In this document: in pieces, positions 34,345 through 42,225 of the stretch
How the letters are laid out: each line of letters starts with the position of its first letter
How positions within the stretch are numbered: position 1 is the stretch's first letter
From: DATLGB01 sp963726825
Lineage (GTDB): Bacteria; Actinomycetota; Thermoleophilia; Solirubrobacterales; Solirubrobacteraceae
DNA: 64,000 bases
Reading direction: 5' to 3'
NCBI GenBank assembly: GCA_963726825.1
Contig: CAVSDT010000002.1
Location: 1,240,001-1,304,000 of the forward strand
Position numbers and translations under genes: made by a program
The notes under the pieces: model-generated
Databases searched by the model: none
What the model saw: only the letters and a program-made list of their open reading frames with translations
Told to the model about the DNA's origin: nothing

Positions 34345-35408
34345 GCGCGCCCGTGCACCTCGACGCGGACGCGCTCCGGGCCGCCCTCCCGATGGCCGCG
34401 GCCGTCGAGGCGCTGGCCGCCGGGTTCGGCGCCGCCGCACCGGCCGACCGTGGCGATCCGCCGCGGCAGCGGGTGCCGACCCGCGCCGGCGAGCTGCTCG
34501 TGATGCCGGCCACGGGGCCGGAGGGCACCGGGGTGAAGGTCGTCGGGATCGCCCCGGGCAACGGGGCCCGCGGCCTCGCGGCGATCCAGGGCCTCTACCT
34601 CCTCCTGGACCCCGAGACCCTCGCACCGGCCGCGACGATCGACGGCGCGGCCCTGACCGTCCTGCGCACCGCCGCCCTGTCGGGGCTGGCGACCCGCCTG
34701 CTGGCCCGCGCCGGCGCCTCCCGCCTGGTGGTCTTCGGCTCCGGCCCGCAGGCGATCGGCCACGTCGAGGCGATGGCCGCCGTGCGCCCGTTGGCCGACG
34801 TCACCGTCGTCGCGCGCGACGCCGGCCGCGGCGAGGTGGTCGCCGGGACCGCCCGGGCGCTCGGCCTGCGCGCCCGGGTGCTCGTCGCCGGGTCCGTGAA
34901 CCCGACCACGCCTCCCCCGGCGAGCCGTGGTCCGTCCGGCGCACCCTCCGGGTCCGCCAGCCCAACCACGCCCGCCGCGGCGGGGCGTGGTCCGTCTGGT
35001 GAACCCGGCGAGGCGGTCCGTGCGGCGCTCGCGGCGGCCGACGTCGTCTGCACCTGCACCGCCGCCACGGCGCCCCTGTTCGCCGGGGCCGACCTCGCGC
35101 GCGGCGTGCACGTCAACGCAATCGGCTCCCACCGGGCGCAGGACCGCGAGCTCGACGAGACGACGATCGTCCGTGCCCGCGTCGTCGTCGAGGCGCGCGA
35201 GCCCGCCTGGGCGGAGGCCGGGGAGCTCGCCCTGCCCCTCGCCGCCGGGACGATCACGCGCGACCACGTGATCGCGGACCTCGCCGAGGTCGTCGCGGGC
35301 GCCACCGTCCGCCGTGGCGACGGCGACGTCACGGTGTTCAAGGCGGTCGGGGCGGCGTTCGAGGACCTGATCGTCGCGGCGGCGGCGGTCGAGGCCGCGA
35401 CGGGCTGA
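34341..35408 (+). CDS. Ornithine cyclodeaminase/mu-crystallin family protein with in-frame repeat insertion
   Basis: 355 residues; ATGA overlap with the racemase-family gene. The fold is recognised from GTGVKVVGIAPGNGARG, LTVLRTAALSGLATRLLARA, the NAD(P) site LVVFGSGPQAIGHVEAMAAV, and ADVVCTCTAATAPLFAG with GVHVNAIGSHRAQDREL. Members with this neighbour often reduce delta-1-pyrroline-2-carboxylate or related imino acids rather than deaminate ornithine. About 38 Pro/Ser/Gly-rich residues (SVNPTTPPPASRGPSG onward) sit between the ARVLVAG strand and EAVRAALAAADVV. They come from two 60-bp repeats and are foreign to the family. Confidence 0.85.
   Translation: MSAPVHLDADALRAALPMAAAVEALAAGFGAAAPADRGDPPRQRVPTRAGELLVMPATGPEGTGVKVVGIAPGNGARGLAAIQGLYLLLDPETLAPAATIDGAALTVLRTAALSGLATRLLARAGASRLVVFGSGPQAIGHVEAMAAVRPLADVTVVARDAGRGEVVAGTARALGLRARVLVAGSVNPTTPPPASRGPSGAPSGSASPTTPAAAGRGPSGEPGEAVRAALAAADVVCTCTAATAPLFAGADLARGVHVNAIGSHRAQDRELDETTIVRARVVVEAREPAWAEAGELALPLAAGTITRDHVIADLAEVVAGATVRRGDGDVTVFKAVGAAFEDLIVAAAAVEAATG
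34898..35017 (+). repeat. Two direct 60-bp palindrome-bearing repeats inside the ornithine cyclodeaminase homologue
   Basis: Copies at 34898-34957 and 34958-35017 each contain a dyad. In copy two, ACCACGCC (34965-34972) pairs with GGCGTGGT (34984-34991). In copy one, ACCACGCC (34905-34912) pairs with GCCGTGGT (34924-34931), with one mismatch. GTGGTCCGTC follows in both. The length is a multiple of three, so the frame stays open. Confidence 0.7.
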
Positions 35409-35418
35409 CCCGCTGCGC

Positions 35419-35820
35419 TCAGCGGCCGGGGCCCGACCCGGCCTGCGCGCTCGCCGGCGGGTCGGCCAGCGCGAAGTGGGGGTTCTCGATCACGCCCAGC
35501 ACGAGCTCGTCGTCGCCGGGCATCAGGACCGTCGCGACGCGGATGCCCCCGCCCACCTCCGCGATCGCGGTCCGCTCGCGCGCGCCGGACGCCGTGAGCC
35601 GTGCCAGCGCCGCGTCGACGTCGGCGACGCCCCAGTAGGCGACGGGACCGGCGGCGGCGTCGGCCTGCGGGTCCAGGCCGATCTCGTAGCCCGCGACGGC
35701 GAAGCCGACGTAGAACGGCTCGTCGAAGTACGGCTCGACGCCGAGCGTCTCCGTGAACCACGCCTTGCGCGCGGCGAGGTCGGGTGCGGGGTAGATGGTC
35801 GTTCGCAGTCCGAGGAACAT
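35419..35820 (-). CDS. VOC/glyoxalase-family protein
   Basis: 133 residues. A single vicinal-oxygen-chelate domain is seen: RTTIYPAPDLAARKAWFTET, EPYFDEPFYVGFAVAGYEIG and the C-terminal VLGVIENPHF. It is an enzyme or ligand-binding protein of glyoxalase/bleomycin-resistance type; the substrate cannot be read. The gene lies 22 nt downstream of cdsA and converges on the ornithine cyclodeaminase homologue with 10 nt between stops. Confidence 0.83.
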   Translation of the reverse strand: MFLGLRTTIYPAPDLAARKAWFTETLGVEPYFDEPFYVGFAVAGYEIGLDPQADAAAGPVAYWGVADVDAALARLTASGARERTAIAEVGGGIRVATVLMPGDDELVLGVIENPHFALADPPASAQAGSGPGR

Positions 35821-35842
35821 CCCCCCATCATCGCGCCTCGGT

Positions 35843-36703
35843 CTAGCCGAGCATCGCGCGCCACACCCAGTAGGCGGCGACGAGCGCGAACAGCGCCGCG
35901 TCGAGGCGATCGAGCGCGCCGCCGTGGACGCCGAAGAGCCGGCCGGCGTCCTTCGTGCCCGCGTCGCGCTTGACCTGGGACTCGAACAGGTCGCCCAGCG
36001 GCGCGACGATCGCGACGACGAGGCCGAGCAGCGCCGACTGCCCCATGCCGATCCAGTCCTGGTAGAGGCCCGCCGCCCAGGTGGCGAACACGGCGACGGC
36101 CATCCCGATCACCAGCCCCTCGACCGACTTGTTCGGGGAGATGGCGGGCGCGAGCTTGCGGCGGCCGAACGCGCGTCCGCCCAGGTAGGCGCCCGTGTCG
36201 CCGAGGAACGTGCCGACGAGCACGGCGATGATGATCCCGTCGCCGTGCGGGAGCTCGCGCAGCATCACGGCGTGGGCGACGGCGAGCCCGATCCAGAGCG
36301 TCCCGAAGGCGGTCAGCGACAGCCGGGCGGTGACGGTCGGGCGGTCGGCGCCGGTGACGATCGCCAGGAGGAAGGCGACGGGGAACAGCGCCACCGTCAC
36401 GATCAGCACCTGGTCGGGGCCGCCGAGCTCCCCCGCCACGACGAAGCCGGCGATCGCGATGAAGCCCGCGAGCCGCACGGGTGCGACGCGCACGTACATG
36501 TCGAAGAGCTCGCCGACGGCGACGACGCCGAGCACGAGCGCCGTGGCCGCCCAGAACCAGCCGCCGAGCGAGACCATCACGACGGCCAGGATCGCCGCGG
36601 GCACGCCGACGAGGATCCGCTGGGTCAGGTCCGACATGCCCGCGCGCGGCGGTGGCGGCTGGCGGGAGCGCGAGCGCTGCGCGGCGGACCGAGGTCGTGA
36701 CAT
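35843..36703 (-). CDS. cdsA: Phosphatidate cytidylyltransferase
   Basis: Makes CDP-diacylglycerol from phosphatidate and CTP, the precursor used by PgsA. It has 286 residues. A basic Arg/Pro-rich N-terminus (SRSRQPPPPRAG) is followed by about eight membrane helices and the CdsA signature near the C-terminus: KLAPAISPNKSVEG, then SQVKRDAGTKDAGRLFGVHG with the acidic metal-binding residues. An internal Met before SDLTQRILVG is an alternative start. It follows uppS by 12 nt in the rpsB operon. Confidence 0.93.
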   Translation of the reverse strand: MSRPRSAAQRSRSRQPPPPRAGMSDLTQRILVGVPAAILAVVMVSLGGWFWAATALVLGVVAVGELFDMYVRVAPVRLAGFIAIAGFVVAGELGGPDQVLIVTVALFPVAFLLAIVTGADRPTVTARLSLTAFGTLWIGLAVAHAVMLRELPHGDGIIIAVLVGTFLGDTGAYLGGRAFGRRKLAPAISPNKSVEGLVIGMAVAVFATWAAGLYQDWIGMGQSALLGLVVAIVAPLGDLFESQVKRDAGTKDAGRLFGVHGGALDRLDAALFALVAAYWVWRAMLG

Positions 36704-36715
36704 CCGGCGCGAAAC

Positions 36716-37378
36716 CTACCGGCCGCCGAAGCGGCGTCCCCGGGCGTCGAACTCCGCCAGGGCCGCCTCGAGGTCGGCGCGGGAGAAGTCCGGCCACAGC
36801 TGCGGACTGAAGACGAACTCCGAGTAGGCGCACTGCCACAGGAGGAAGTTCGAGATCCGCTGCTCCCCCGACGTGCGGATCAGCAGGTCGGGGTCGTGCA
36901 TGTCGGGCGCGTACAGCAGCGACCGGAACTCCTCCTCCGACTCCCCGTCGAAGCGGCGCGCGGCGTCGAGGATCTCGGCGCGCCCGCCGTAGTTGAAGGC
37001 CACGAACAGCGTGATGCGCGTGTTCTCGGCCGTCTGCGCCTCCGCCTGGTCCATCAGCTTCAGCAGCCGCTTGGAGACGCCCTCGCGGCGGCCGATGAAC
37101 CGCATCCGCACGCCCTGGGCGTGCAGCTCCGGCGTCTCCCCCACGATTCGCTCGGCGAACATCCGCATCAGCGCCGCGACCTCCATCCGCGAGCGCGACC
37201 AGTTCTCCGTCGAGAAGGAGAACACGGTCAGCTCCTCGATGCCGAGCTCGACGGCGTCCTTCAGGCGCGCCTTGACGGCGTCGGCCCCGGCCTGGTGGCC
37301 CTGGGCGACCGACAGGCCCTCACGCTGTGCCCAACGGCCGTTGCCGTCGGTGATGATCGCGACGTGGCGCGCGGGCAC
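36716..37378 (-). CDS. uppS: Isoprenyl transferase (undecaprenyl diphosphate synthase type)
   Basis: Builds the long isoprenyl diphosphate carrier of wall synthesis by adding IPP units in cis. It has 220 residues. The motif HVAIITDGNGRWAQREG holds the catalytic Asp, but with Thr where Met is usual (IMDGNGRWA). TVFSFSTENWSR, FNYGGRAEI and LLIRTSGEQRISNFLLWQ are conserved. Chain length cannot be told from sequence; the cdsA neighbour fits the wall lipid carrier. It lies 12 nt downstream of frr. Confidence 0.94.
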   Translation of the reverse strand: MPARHVAIITDGNGRWAQREGLSVAQGHQAGADAVKARLKDAVELGIEELTVFSFSTENWSRSRMEVAALMRMFAERIVGETPELHAQGVRMRFIGRREGVSKRLLKLMDQAEAQTAENTRITLFVAFNYGGRAEILDAARRFDGESEEEFRSLLYAPDMHDPDLLIRTSGEQRISNFLLWQCAYSEFVFSPQLWPDFSRADLEAALAEFDARGRRFGGR

Positions 37379-37390
37379 GGGGCCGCGGCC

Positions 37391-37954
37391 TCAGACTTCG
37401 AGGATCTCGGCCTCTTTGGCCTTGAGGTGCGCGTCGACGTCGGCGACCTTCTCGTCCGTGAGCTTCTGCAGCTGCTCCTCGGCGCGGTGCTCGTCGTCGG
37501 CCGCCACGTCGCCGCCGTCCTTGAGCTCGCGCAGGTCGCTCATGACGTCGCGGCGGATCGAGCGGATGCCGACGCGGCCCTCCTCGGCGACGTTGCGCGC
37601 GACCTTGACCATCTCCTTGCGCCGCTCCTGCGTCATCTCCGGCAGGACGAGGCGGATCAGCTGGCCGTCGTTGTTCGGCGTCAGGCCGACGTCGGACTCC
37701 ACGATGCCGCGCTCGATCGCCTTCAGCGAGCCCTTGTCGAAGGGCTGCACGGTCAGCAGGCGCGCCTCGGGGGCGTTGATCGACGCCAGCTGCTTGAGCG
37801 GCGTCATCGCCCCGTAGTAGTCGACCATCACGCGGTCGAGCATCGTCGGACTCGCGCGGCCGGCGCGGACCGTCGCGAACTTCGCCTGGGTGGAGTCCAC
37901 GGACTTGTCCATGGACTCGCGGGCGTCGGTGAGGAGGTCGTCGATGATGCTCAT
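37391..37954 (-). CDS. frr: Ribosome recycling factor
   Basis: 187 residues, the usual size. It splits post-termination ribosomes with EF-G. Signatures are ARESMDKSVDSTQAKFATVR, AGRASPTMLDRVMVDYYG, VQPFDKGSLKAIERGIVES and LTPNNDGQLIRLVLPEMT. It lies between pyrH (4 nt) and uppS in the conserved order. Confidence 0.97.
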   Translation of the reverse strand: MSIIDDLLTDARESMDKSVDSTQAKFATVRAGRASPTMLDRVMVDYYGAMTPLKQLASINAPEARLLTVQPFDKGSLKAIERGIVESDVGLTPNNDGQLIRLVLPEMTQERRKEMVKVARNVAEEGRVGIRSIRRDVMSDLRELKDGGDVAADDEHRAEEQLQKLTDEKVADVDAHLKAKEAEILEV

Positions 37955-37958
37955 GAGG

Positions 37959-38681
37959 TCACGTGTGCACGAGCGTGCCGACTCGTTCGCCGGACACTAT
38001 CCGGTCGATGTTGGACTCGTCGTCCATGTTGAAGACGTGGATCGGGGTGCCGTTGTCCATGCACAGCGACAGCGCCGTCGAGTCCATGACCTTGAGGCCG
38101 CGCTGGATCGCCTCCATGTGCGTGAGCTCGGTGATGAACTCGGCGTGCGGATCCGTGCGCGGGTCCCCCGTGTAGACGCCGTCGACGCCGTTCTTGCCCA
38201 TCAGGATCGCCTCGGCGTCGATCTCGAGCGCGCGCACGGCGGCGGCCGTGTCGGAGGTGAAGAACGGGTTGCCGGTGCCCGCCGCGAAGATCACCACGCG
38301 CCCCTTCTCGAGGTGGCGCATCGCGCGGCGGCGGATGAACGGCTCGGCGACCTCGGCGACCGCGATCGCGGACTGCACGCGCGTGTTGACCCCGAGGTGC
38401 TCGAGCTTGTCCTGCAGCGTCACCGCGTTGATGACGATCGCGAGCATCCCGAGGTAGTCCGCGGTGGCGCGGTCCATGCCCTCCGCGGCCCCCGCGATGC
38501 CGCGGTAGATGTTCCCCGCGCCCAGGACGACCGCGACCTCGACGCCGCGGTCGTGGACGTGCTTGACCTGCCGGGCCACGCCCTCGACCTTCGCCGCGTC
38601 GATGCCGTAGTCCAGCGAGCCCATGAGGGCCTCGCCCGACAGCTTCAGCAGGATCCGCTTGAAGGCGGGCTCGCCACTCAT
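37959..38681 (-). CDS. pyrH: UMP kinase
   Basis: 240 residues. It phosphorylates UMP to UDP. Signatures are FKRILLKLSGEALMG, GAGNIYRGIAGAAEGMDRAT, DYLGMLAIVINAVTLQ and VIFAAGTGNPFFTSDTAAA for substrate binding, and LMGKNGVDGVYTGDPR. Bacterial UMP kinases are controlled by GTP and UTP. The gene sits in the tsf-pyrH-frr order. Confidence 0.97.
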   Translation of the reverse strand: MSGEPAFKRILLKLSGEALMGSLDYGIDAAKVEGVARQVKHVHDRGVEVAVVLGAGNIYRGIAGAAEGMDRATADYLGMLAIVINAVTLQDKLEHLGVNTRVQSAIAVAEVAEPFIRRRAMRHLEKGRVVIFAAGTGNPFFTSDTAAAVRALEIDAEAILMGKNGVDGVYTGDPRTDPHAEFITELTHMEAIQRGLKVMDSTALSLCMDNGTPIHVFNMDDESNIDRIVSGERVGTLVHT

Positions 38682-38700
38682 GATCCGGCCCGCCCGCCCC

Positions 38701-39309
38701 CTAGGACCCGACCGCGAAGCGCACGAAGCGCCGGATGACGACGTTCTCGCCGAGCGTGCCGGACAGCTCGGCCCGGATCTGCTCGATCGTCTTGCCGCCG
38801 TAGCGGTCCTCGTTGACGTGCACCTGGTTGACGAGGGTGTTCTCCTCGAGCCACTTGCGCAGCTTGCCCTCGGCGATCTTGGCGCGGACGTTCTCGGGCT
38901 TGTCGGCAGCCTGCTGCTCGAAGACCCGCGTCTCCGCGTCCTTCTCGTCCTGCGGCACGTCGTCCGGGGAGACGTACTTGATCGTCGGGATCGCGGCGAC
39001 GTGCATCGCGACGGCGCGGGCGAACTCGATGAAGTCGTCGTTGCGGGCGACGAAGTCGGTGTTGCAGTCGACCTCGACGAGCACGCCGACCTTGGCGTTG
39101 GAGTGGATGTAGGCCTGCACGGTGCCCTCGGTGGTCTCGCGACCGCCGAGCTTGAGGGCCTTGTCGCCCAGCTTGACCCGCAGCAGCTCGACGGCCTTGT
39201 CGACGTCGCCGTCGGTCTCGCCGAGTGCCTTCTTGCAGTCCATCATCCCCGCGCCGGTCTTGTCGCGGAGCTCCTTCACCATCGAAGCGCTGATCTGGGA
39301 AGTCGCCAT
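38701..39309 (-). CDS. tsf: Translation elongation factor Ts (short form)
   Basis: 202 residues, the short type found in several phyla; the E. coli protein is about 280. It exchanges nucleotide on EF-Tu. The N-terminal UBA-like domain and core are clear: SASMVKELRDKTGAGMMDCK, KALGETDGDVDKAVELLR, HSNAKVGVLVEVDCNTDFVA and RFVRFAVGS at the C-terminus. It starts only 3 nt after rpsB stops, so the two are cotranscribed. Confidence 0.96.
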   Translation of the reverse strand: MATSQISASMVKELRDKTGAGMMDCKKALGETDGDVDKAVELLRVKLGDKALKLGGRETTEGTVQAYIHSNAKVGVLVEVDCNTDFVARNDDFIEFARAVAMHVAAIPTIKYVSPDDVPQDEKDAETRVFEQQAADKPENVRAKIAEGKLRKWLEENTLVNQVHVNEDRYGGKTIEQIRAELSGTLGENVVIRRFVRFAVGS

Positions 39310-39312
39310 GAG

Positions 39313-40431
39313 CTACTCCTTCTTGTCGCCGGCGTCGCCGGCGGCGACGGGCTCGTCCGCCTTGGGGGCGGCCTTGGGCTTGGGCTTCGCCGCAGCCTTC
39401 TTCTTGGCCGCGGGCTTCTTGGCGGCCGCGGGAGCGGCCGGCGGGGTGTCCTCGGTCTCCTCGGCCACGGTCGGCGCGGGCTTGGGAGCCGTGTCGCCAC
39501 TCGTGTCGGAGGCCGTGGGGGCCTGCGCGGACTCCTGGGCGGCGGGGGTCGCCGCGGCGGGGCCCTGCTCGGCGGCGAGGCGCTCGGCCTGCTGCTGGGC
39601 GGCGGCGGCCTCGCGGGCGGCCTGGTCGGCGGCCTGTGCCTCGGCGCGAGCCTGCTCCTCGGCCTCGCGGCGCGCCTGCTCCTCGGCCTGGCGACGCGCG
39701 GTCTCCTCGGCCTCCTTCTGGATGCGCTGGCGCTCGGCCTCCTGCCACACGCCGCGGCCGGCGCCGATCGCGTCGCCGATCGCCTTCGTGACGGTCGCGC
39801 ACGCCTTGATGGCGTCGTCGTTGCCCGGGACGACGTACTGGATGCCGTCCGGGTCGCAGTTGGTGTCGACCAGCCCGATGATCGGGATGCGCAGGCGCTT
39901 GGCCTCCTTGACGGCGATGTCCTCGACCTTGAGGTCGATGACGAACATCGCGTCCGGCGGGCGCTGCATGTTCTTGACGCCGCCGAGGTTGGCCTGCAGC
40001 TTCGCGAGGTCCTTCTGCGCCGTCATGCGCTCCTGCGTCGGGAGCAGCTCGAGCTGGCCCTCGGCCTGGAAGCGCTCCAGGTCATGGAGGCGCTTGATGC
40101 GCTGCGAGATCGTCTGGAAGTTCGTCAGCACGCCGCCGAGCCAGCGGTGGTTGACGTACGGCTGGCCGTTGGCCTCCGCGATCTCCTTGATGCCGTCACG
40201 CGCCTGCTTCTTCGTGCCGACGAAGAGCACGACGCCGCCGCGACGGGCGATGCCCTCGGCGAAGTCCTGCGCCTTCTTGAGCGAGTCCTCCGTCTTGAGG
40301 AGGTCGATGATGTAGATCCCCTCGCGCTCGCCGTGGATGAAGCGGCGCATCTTGGGGTTCCAACGGCGCGTCTGGTGACCGAAGTGGACTCCGGCTTCCA
40401 GCAGGTCTCTGAGCCCGACGGCGGGTGCCAT
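39313..40431 (-). CDS. rpsB: Ribosomal protein S2 with long C-terminal extension
   Basis: 372 residues, compared with about 230-260 in most bacteria. The first ~230 are ordinary S2 (LLEAGVHFGHQTRRWNPKM; VLFVGTKKQARDGIKEIAE; RWLGGVLTNFQTI; DLKVEDIAVKEAKRLRIPII). Then comes a helical Glu/Ala/Arg/Gln-rich stretch (ETARRQAEEQARREAEEQAR), a Thr/Pro-rich hinge, and a Lys/Ala/Pro tail (KKPAAKKKAAAKPKPKAAPK). GAAGGAG lies 12 nt before the ATG. The first gene of the rpsB-tsf-pyrH-frr-uppS-cdsA operon, with a structured leader upstream. Confidence 0.95.
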   Translation of the reverse strand: MAPAVGLRDLLEAGVHFGHQTRRWNPKMRRFIHGEREGIYIIDLLKTEDSLKKAQDFAEGIARRGGVVLFVGTKKQARDGIKEIAEANGQPYVNHRWLGGVLTNFQTISQRIKRLHDLERFQAEGQLELLPTQERMTAQKDLAKLQANLGGVKNMQRPPDAMFVIDLKVEDIAVKEAKRLRIPIIGLVDTNCDPDGIQYVVPGNDDAIKACATVTKAIGDAIGAGRGVWQEAERQRIQKEAEETARRQAEEQARREAEEQARAEAQAADQAAREAAAAQQQAERLAAEQGPAAATPAAQESAQAPTASDTSGDTAPKPAPTVAEETEDTPPAAPAAAKKPAAKKKAAAKPKPKAAPKADEPVAAGDAGDKKE

Positions 40432-40484
40432 TCGAGGGTGCTCCTTCTCGGTGTGCTTTGCGGATGAGACGGCGCCCGGGGCGT

Positions 40485-40532
40485 GGCGGTGTGCGAGATC
40501 CGGTCAGATGACCGGACAGCCCTCGCACCGCC
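40485..40532 (-). promoter_or_regulatory. Structured leader hairpin upstream of rpsB
   Basis: An inner stem TCCGGTCA (40499-40506)/TGACCGGA (40509-40516) sits inside an outer stem formed by GTGCGAG (40491-40497)/CTCGCAC (40522-40528) and GGCGGT (40485-40490)/ACCGCC (40527-40532), the last two competing at the base. It lies between the end of rluD and the rpsB start. It may be an S2 autoregulatory leader or the terminator of the upstream operon; no U-tract follows on the minus strand. Confidence 0.5.
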
Positions 40533-40575
40533 GGGTCGGTTGGTGTGCCCCGGGGGAGTGGGTTGACTGACGGAT

Positions 40576-41475
40576 CTAGGGTAGCCGACCGCGTGCGGCG
40601 TCGAGGGCCGCGGCGAGGTCGGGGGGCAGCGGTGAGGTGAGGTCCAGCTTCGCGCCGCTGATGGGGTGCTCGAACGCGAGCCGTGCCGCGTGGAGGAACT
40701 GGCGCTCGAGGCCGCTGAAGGGCACGCCGTACTCCGGATCGCCGAGGACCGGGTGACCGATCGCGAGCAGGTGCGCGCGGATCTGGTGCGTGCGGCCGGT
40801 CTCGAGCCGGACGGTGAGCAGGCTCGACTCCTCGAGCGCCTCGGCGAGCTCGAAGTGCGTGATCGCCTCGTGCGGGTCGTCGGTGTCGGAGGACATGCGG
40901 GTGCGCCGCCGCTTGTCGCGGCCCAGCGGCGCCTCGATCGTCCCGGCGCGCGCCGGCGGGCGGCCGCGCACGAGCGCGACGTACTCGCGGGTGACCTCGC
41001 GGTGGCGGATGGCGTCTGAGAGCGCGGCGTGCGCCGTGTCGCCCTTGGCGAGCACGAGCAGGCCGGAGGTGTCGCGGTCCAGCCGGTGCACGACGCCCGG
41101 CCGCGCCGGGTCCTCGCCGCCGGCGACGCGGCCGGCGAGCGCCTGCACGAGCGTCCCCTGCTGGCGGCCGTGGCCCGGATGCACGACGACGCCGGCGGGC
41201 TTGTCCACGACGAGCAGGTGCTCGTCCTCGTAGGCCACGCCGAACGTCGCGTCGGCGACGTCCTCGTCCGGGGTCGCCTCGGGGACCTCGATCACGATCG
41301 TCTCCCCGACCTTGACCGTGTGGCGCTTCTGGCGCGGTCTGCCGTCGACCGTCACGGCACCCGCGTCGATCAGGTGCTGCGCCGCGTTGCGCGAGCCGGT
41401 GACGCCCACGAGCGCCACGTCGAGGCGCTTGCCCGCGAGCTCCGCGCCGACGACGAGCTCAGTTCGTCCGCTCAC
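40576..41475 (-). CDS. rluD: RluD-type 23S rRNA pseudouridine synthase
   Basis: 299 residues. An N-terminal S4 RNA-binding domain (AGKRLDVALVGVTGSRNAAQ; HLIDAGAVTVDGRPRQKRH) precedes the RluA-family catalytic domain with VVHRLDRDTSGLLVLAKGD, which contains the catalytic Asp, and LETGRTHQIRAHLLAIGHP. The RluA-family gene after lspA is a common arrangement. The exact rRNA sites are inferred. Its N-terminus overlaps the lspA 3' end by 17 nt. Confidence 0.92.
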   Translation of the reverse strand: MSGRTELVVGAELAGKRLDVALVGVTGSRNAAQHLIDAGAVTVDGRPRQKRHTVKVGETIVIEVPEATPDEDVADATFGVAYEDEHLLVVDKPAGVVVHPGHGRQQGTLVQALAGRVAGGEDPARPGVVHRLDRDTSGLLVLAKGDTAHAALSDAIRHREVTREYVALVRGRPPARAGTIEAPLGRDKRRRTRMSSDTDDPHEAITHFELAEALEESSLLTVRLETGRTHQIRAHLLAIGHPVLGDPEYGVPFSGLERQFLHAARLAFEHPISGAKLDLTSPLPPDLAAALDAARGRLP

Positions 41476-41914
41476 GACGCTCCATCACGATCACGAGCAG
41501 GACGACGCCGGTGGTGATCGCCATGTCGGCGACGTTGAACGCGGGCCACCGGGGCAGCTTGACGAAGTCCGTCACGCCGTCGTCGCGCAGGACGCGGTCG
41601 ATGAGGTTCCCGACCGCCCCGCCGACGAGCATGCCGGTGGGCAGCCAGATGAGCGGCTGGGTGCGGTGGGTGACGAAGAAGGCCAGGAGGGCGCCGAGCG
41701 CGACGACGGTGATGAGGCCGACGACGAGGCCGCCCGAGCCCGCGAACAGGCCGAAGGCGACGCCGGTGTTGCGCGCGTTGACGATGTCGACGAAGGGGAG
41801 CAGCTCGTGCACGTCGCCGCGGTCGAGCGACCCGCGCACCCACACCTTGACGAGCTGGTCGAGCCCGACGATGACGGCCGCGACGACGGCCGCGCGCAGC
41901 ACGGGACGGCTCAC
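41459..41914 (-). CDS. lspA: Lipoprotein signal peptidase II
   Basis: 151 residues from a GTG overlapping the yggT stop (GTGA). Four membrane helices carry the two catalytic aspartates in VNARNTGVAFGLF-GAVGNLIDRV and FNVADMAITTG. It removes signal peptides from prolipoproteins such as the one at 23.5 kb. The gene lies just upstream of rluD, the usual place. Confidence 0.94.
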   Translation of the reverse strand: MSRPVLRAAVVAAVIVGLDQLVKVWVRGSLDRGDVHELLPFVDIVNARNTGVAFGLFAGSGGLVVGLITVVALGALLAFFVTHRTQPLIWLPTGMLVGGAVGNLIDRVLRDDGVTDFVKLPRWPAFNVADMAITTGVVLLVIVMERRERTN

Positions 41915-42225
41915 CCGCGGACGAGGGTCACGAGCAGGCCGCCGACGATGCGCAGCACGAGGATGGCGACCAGGGGCGTCAGGTCGAGCGGCCCGAAGCG
42001 CAGCGGCAGCGGCCGGAACAGCCGCAGGTAGGGCTCCGAGACGTCCGCCAGGAAGTCCAGGAACCCGCGCAGGGCGCGGTTGTAGGTCGGCATCCGCCCG
42101 AGGCTGAGGACGAGCTGCGCGACGATGTAGGCGAAGATGATCAGCGTGTAGACGCCGAGCAGTGCCGAGAGGAAGTCGGCGATCTCGACCCGCGCGCTCG
42201 CTGCGAGGACCACGGTGGCGGTCAC
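41911..42225 (-). CDS. YggT-family membrane protein
   Basis: 104 residues with two hydrophobic segments (LLGVYTLIIFAYIVAQLVL; LTPLVAILVLRIVGGLLVTL) separated by VSEPYLRLFRPLPLRFGPLD, the YggT family signature. These proteins sit in the cell-division gene neighbourhood of Gram-positive bacteria and have been linked to membrane organisation. It is coupled by 4-nt overlaps to proC and lspA. Confidence 0.88.
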   Translation of the reverse strand: MTATVVLAASARVEIADFLSALLGVYTLIIFAYIVAQLVLSLGRMPTYNRALRGFLDFLADVSEPYLRLFRPLPLRFGPLDLTPLVAILVLRIVGGLLVTLVRG

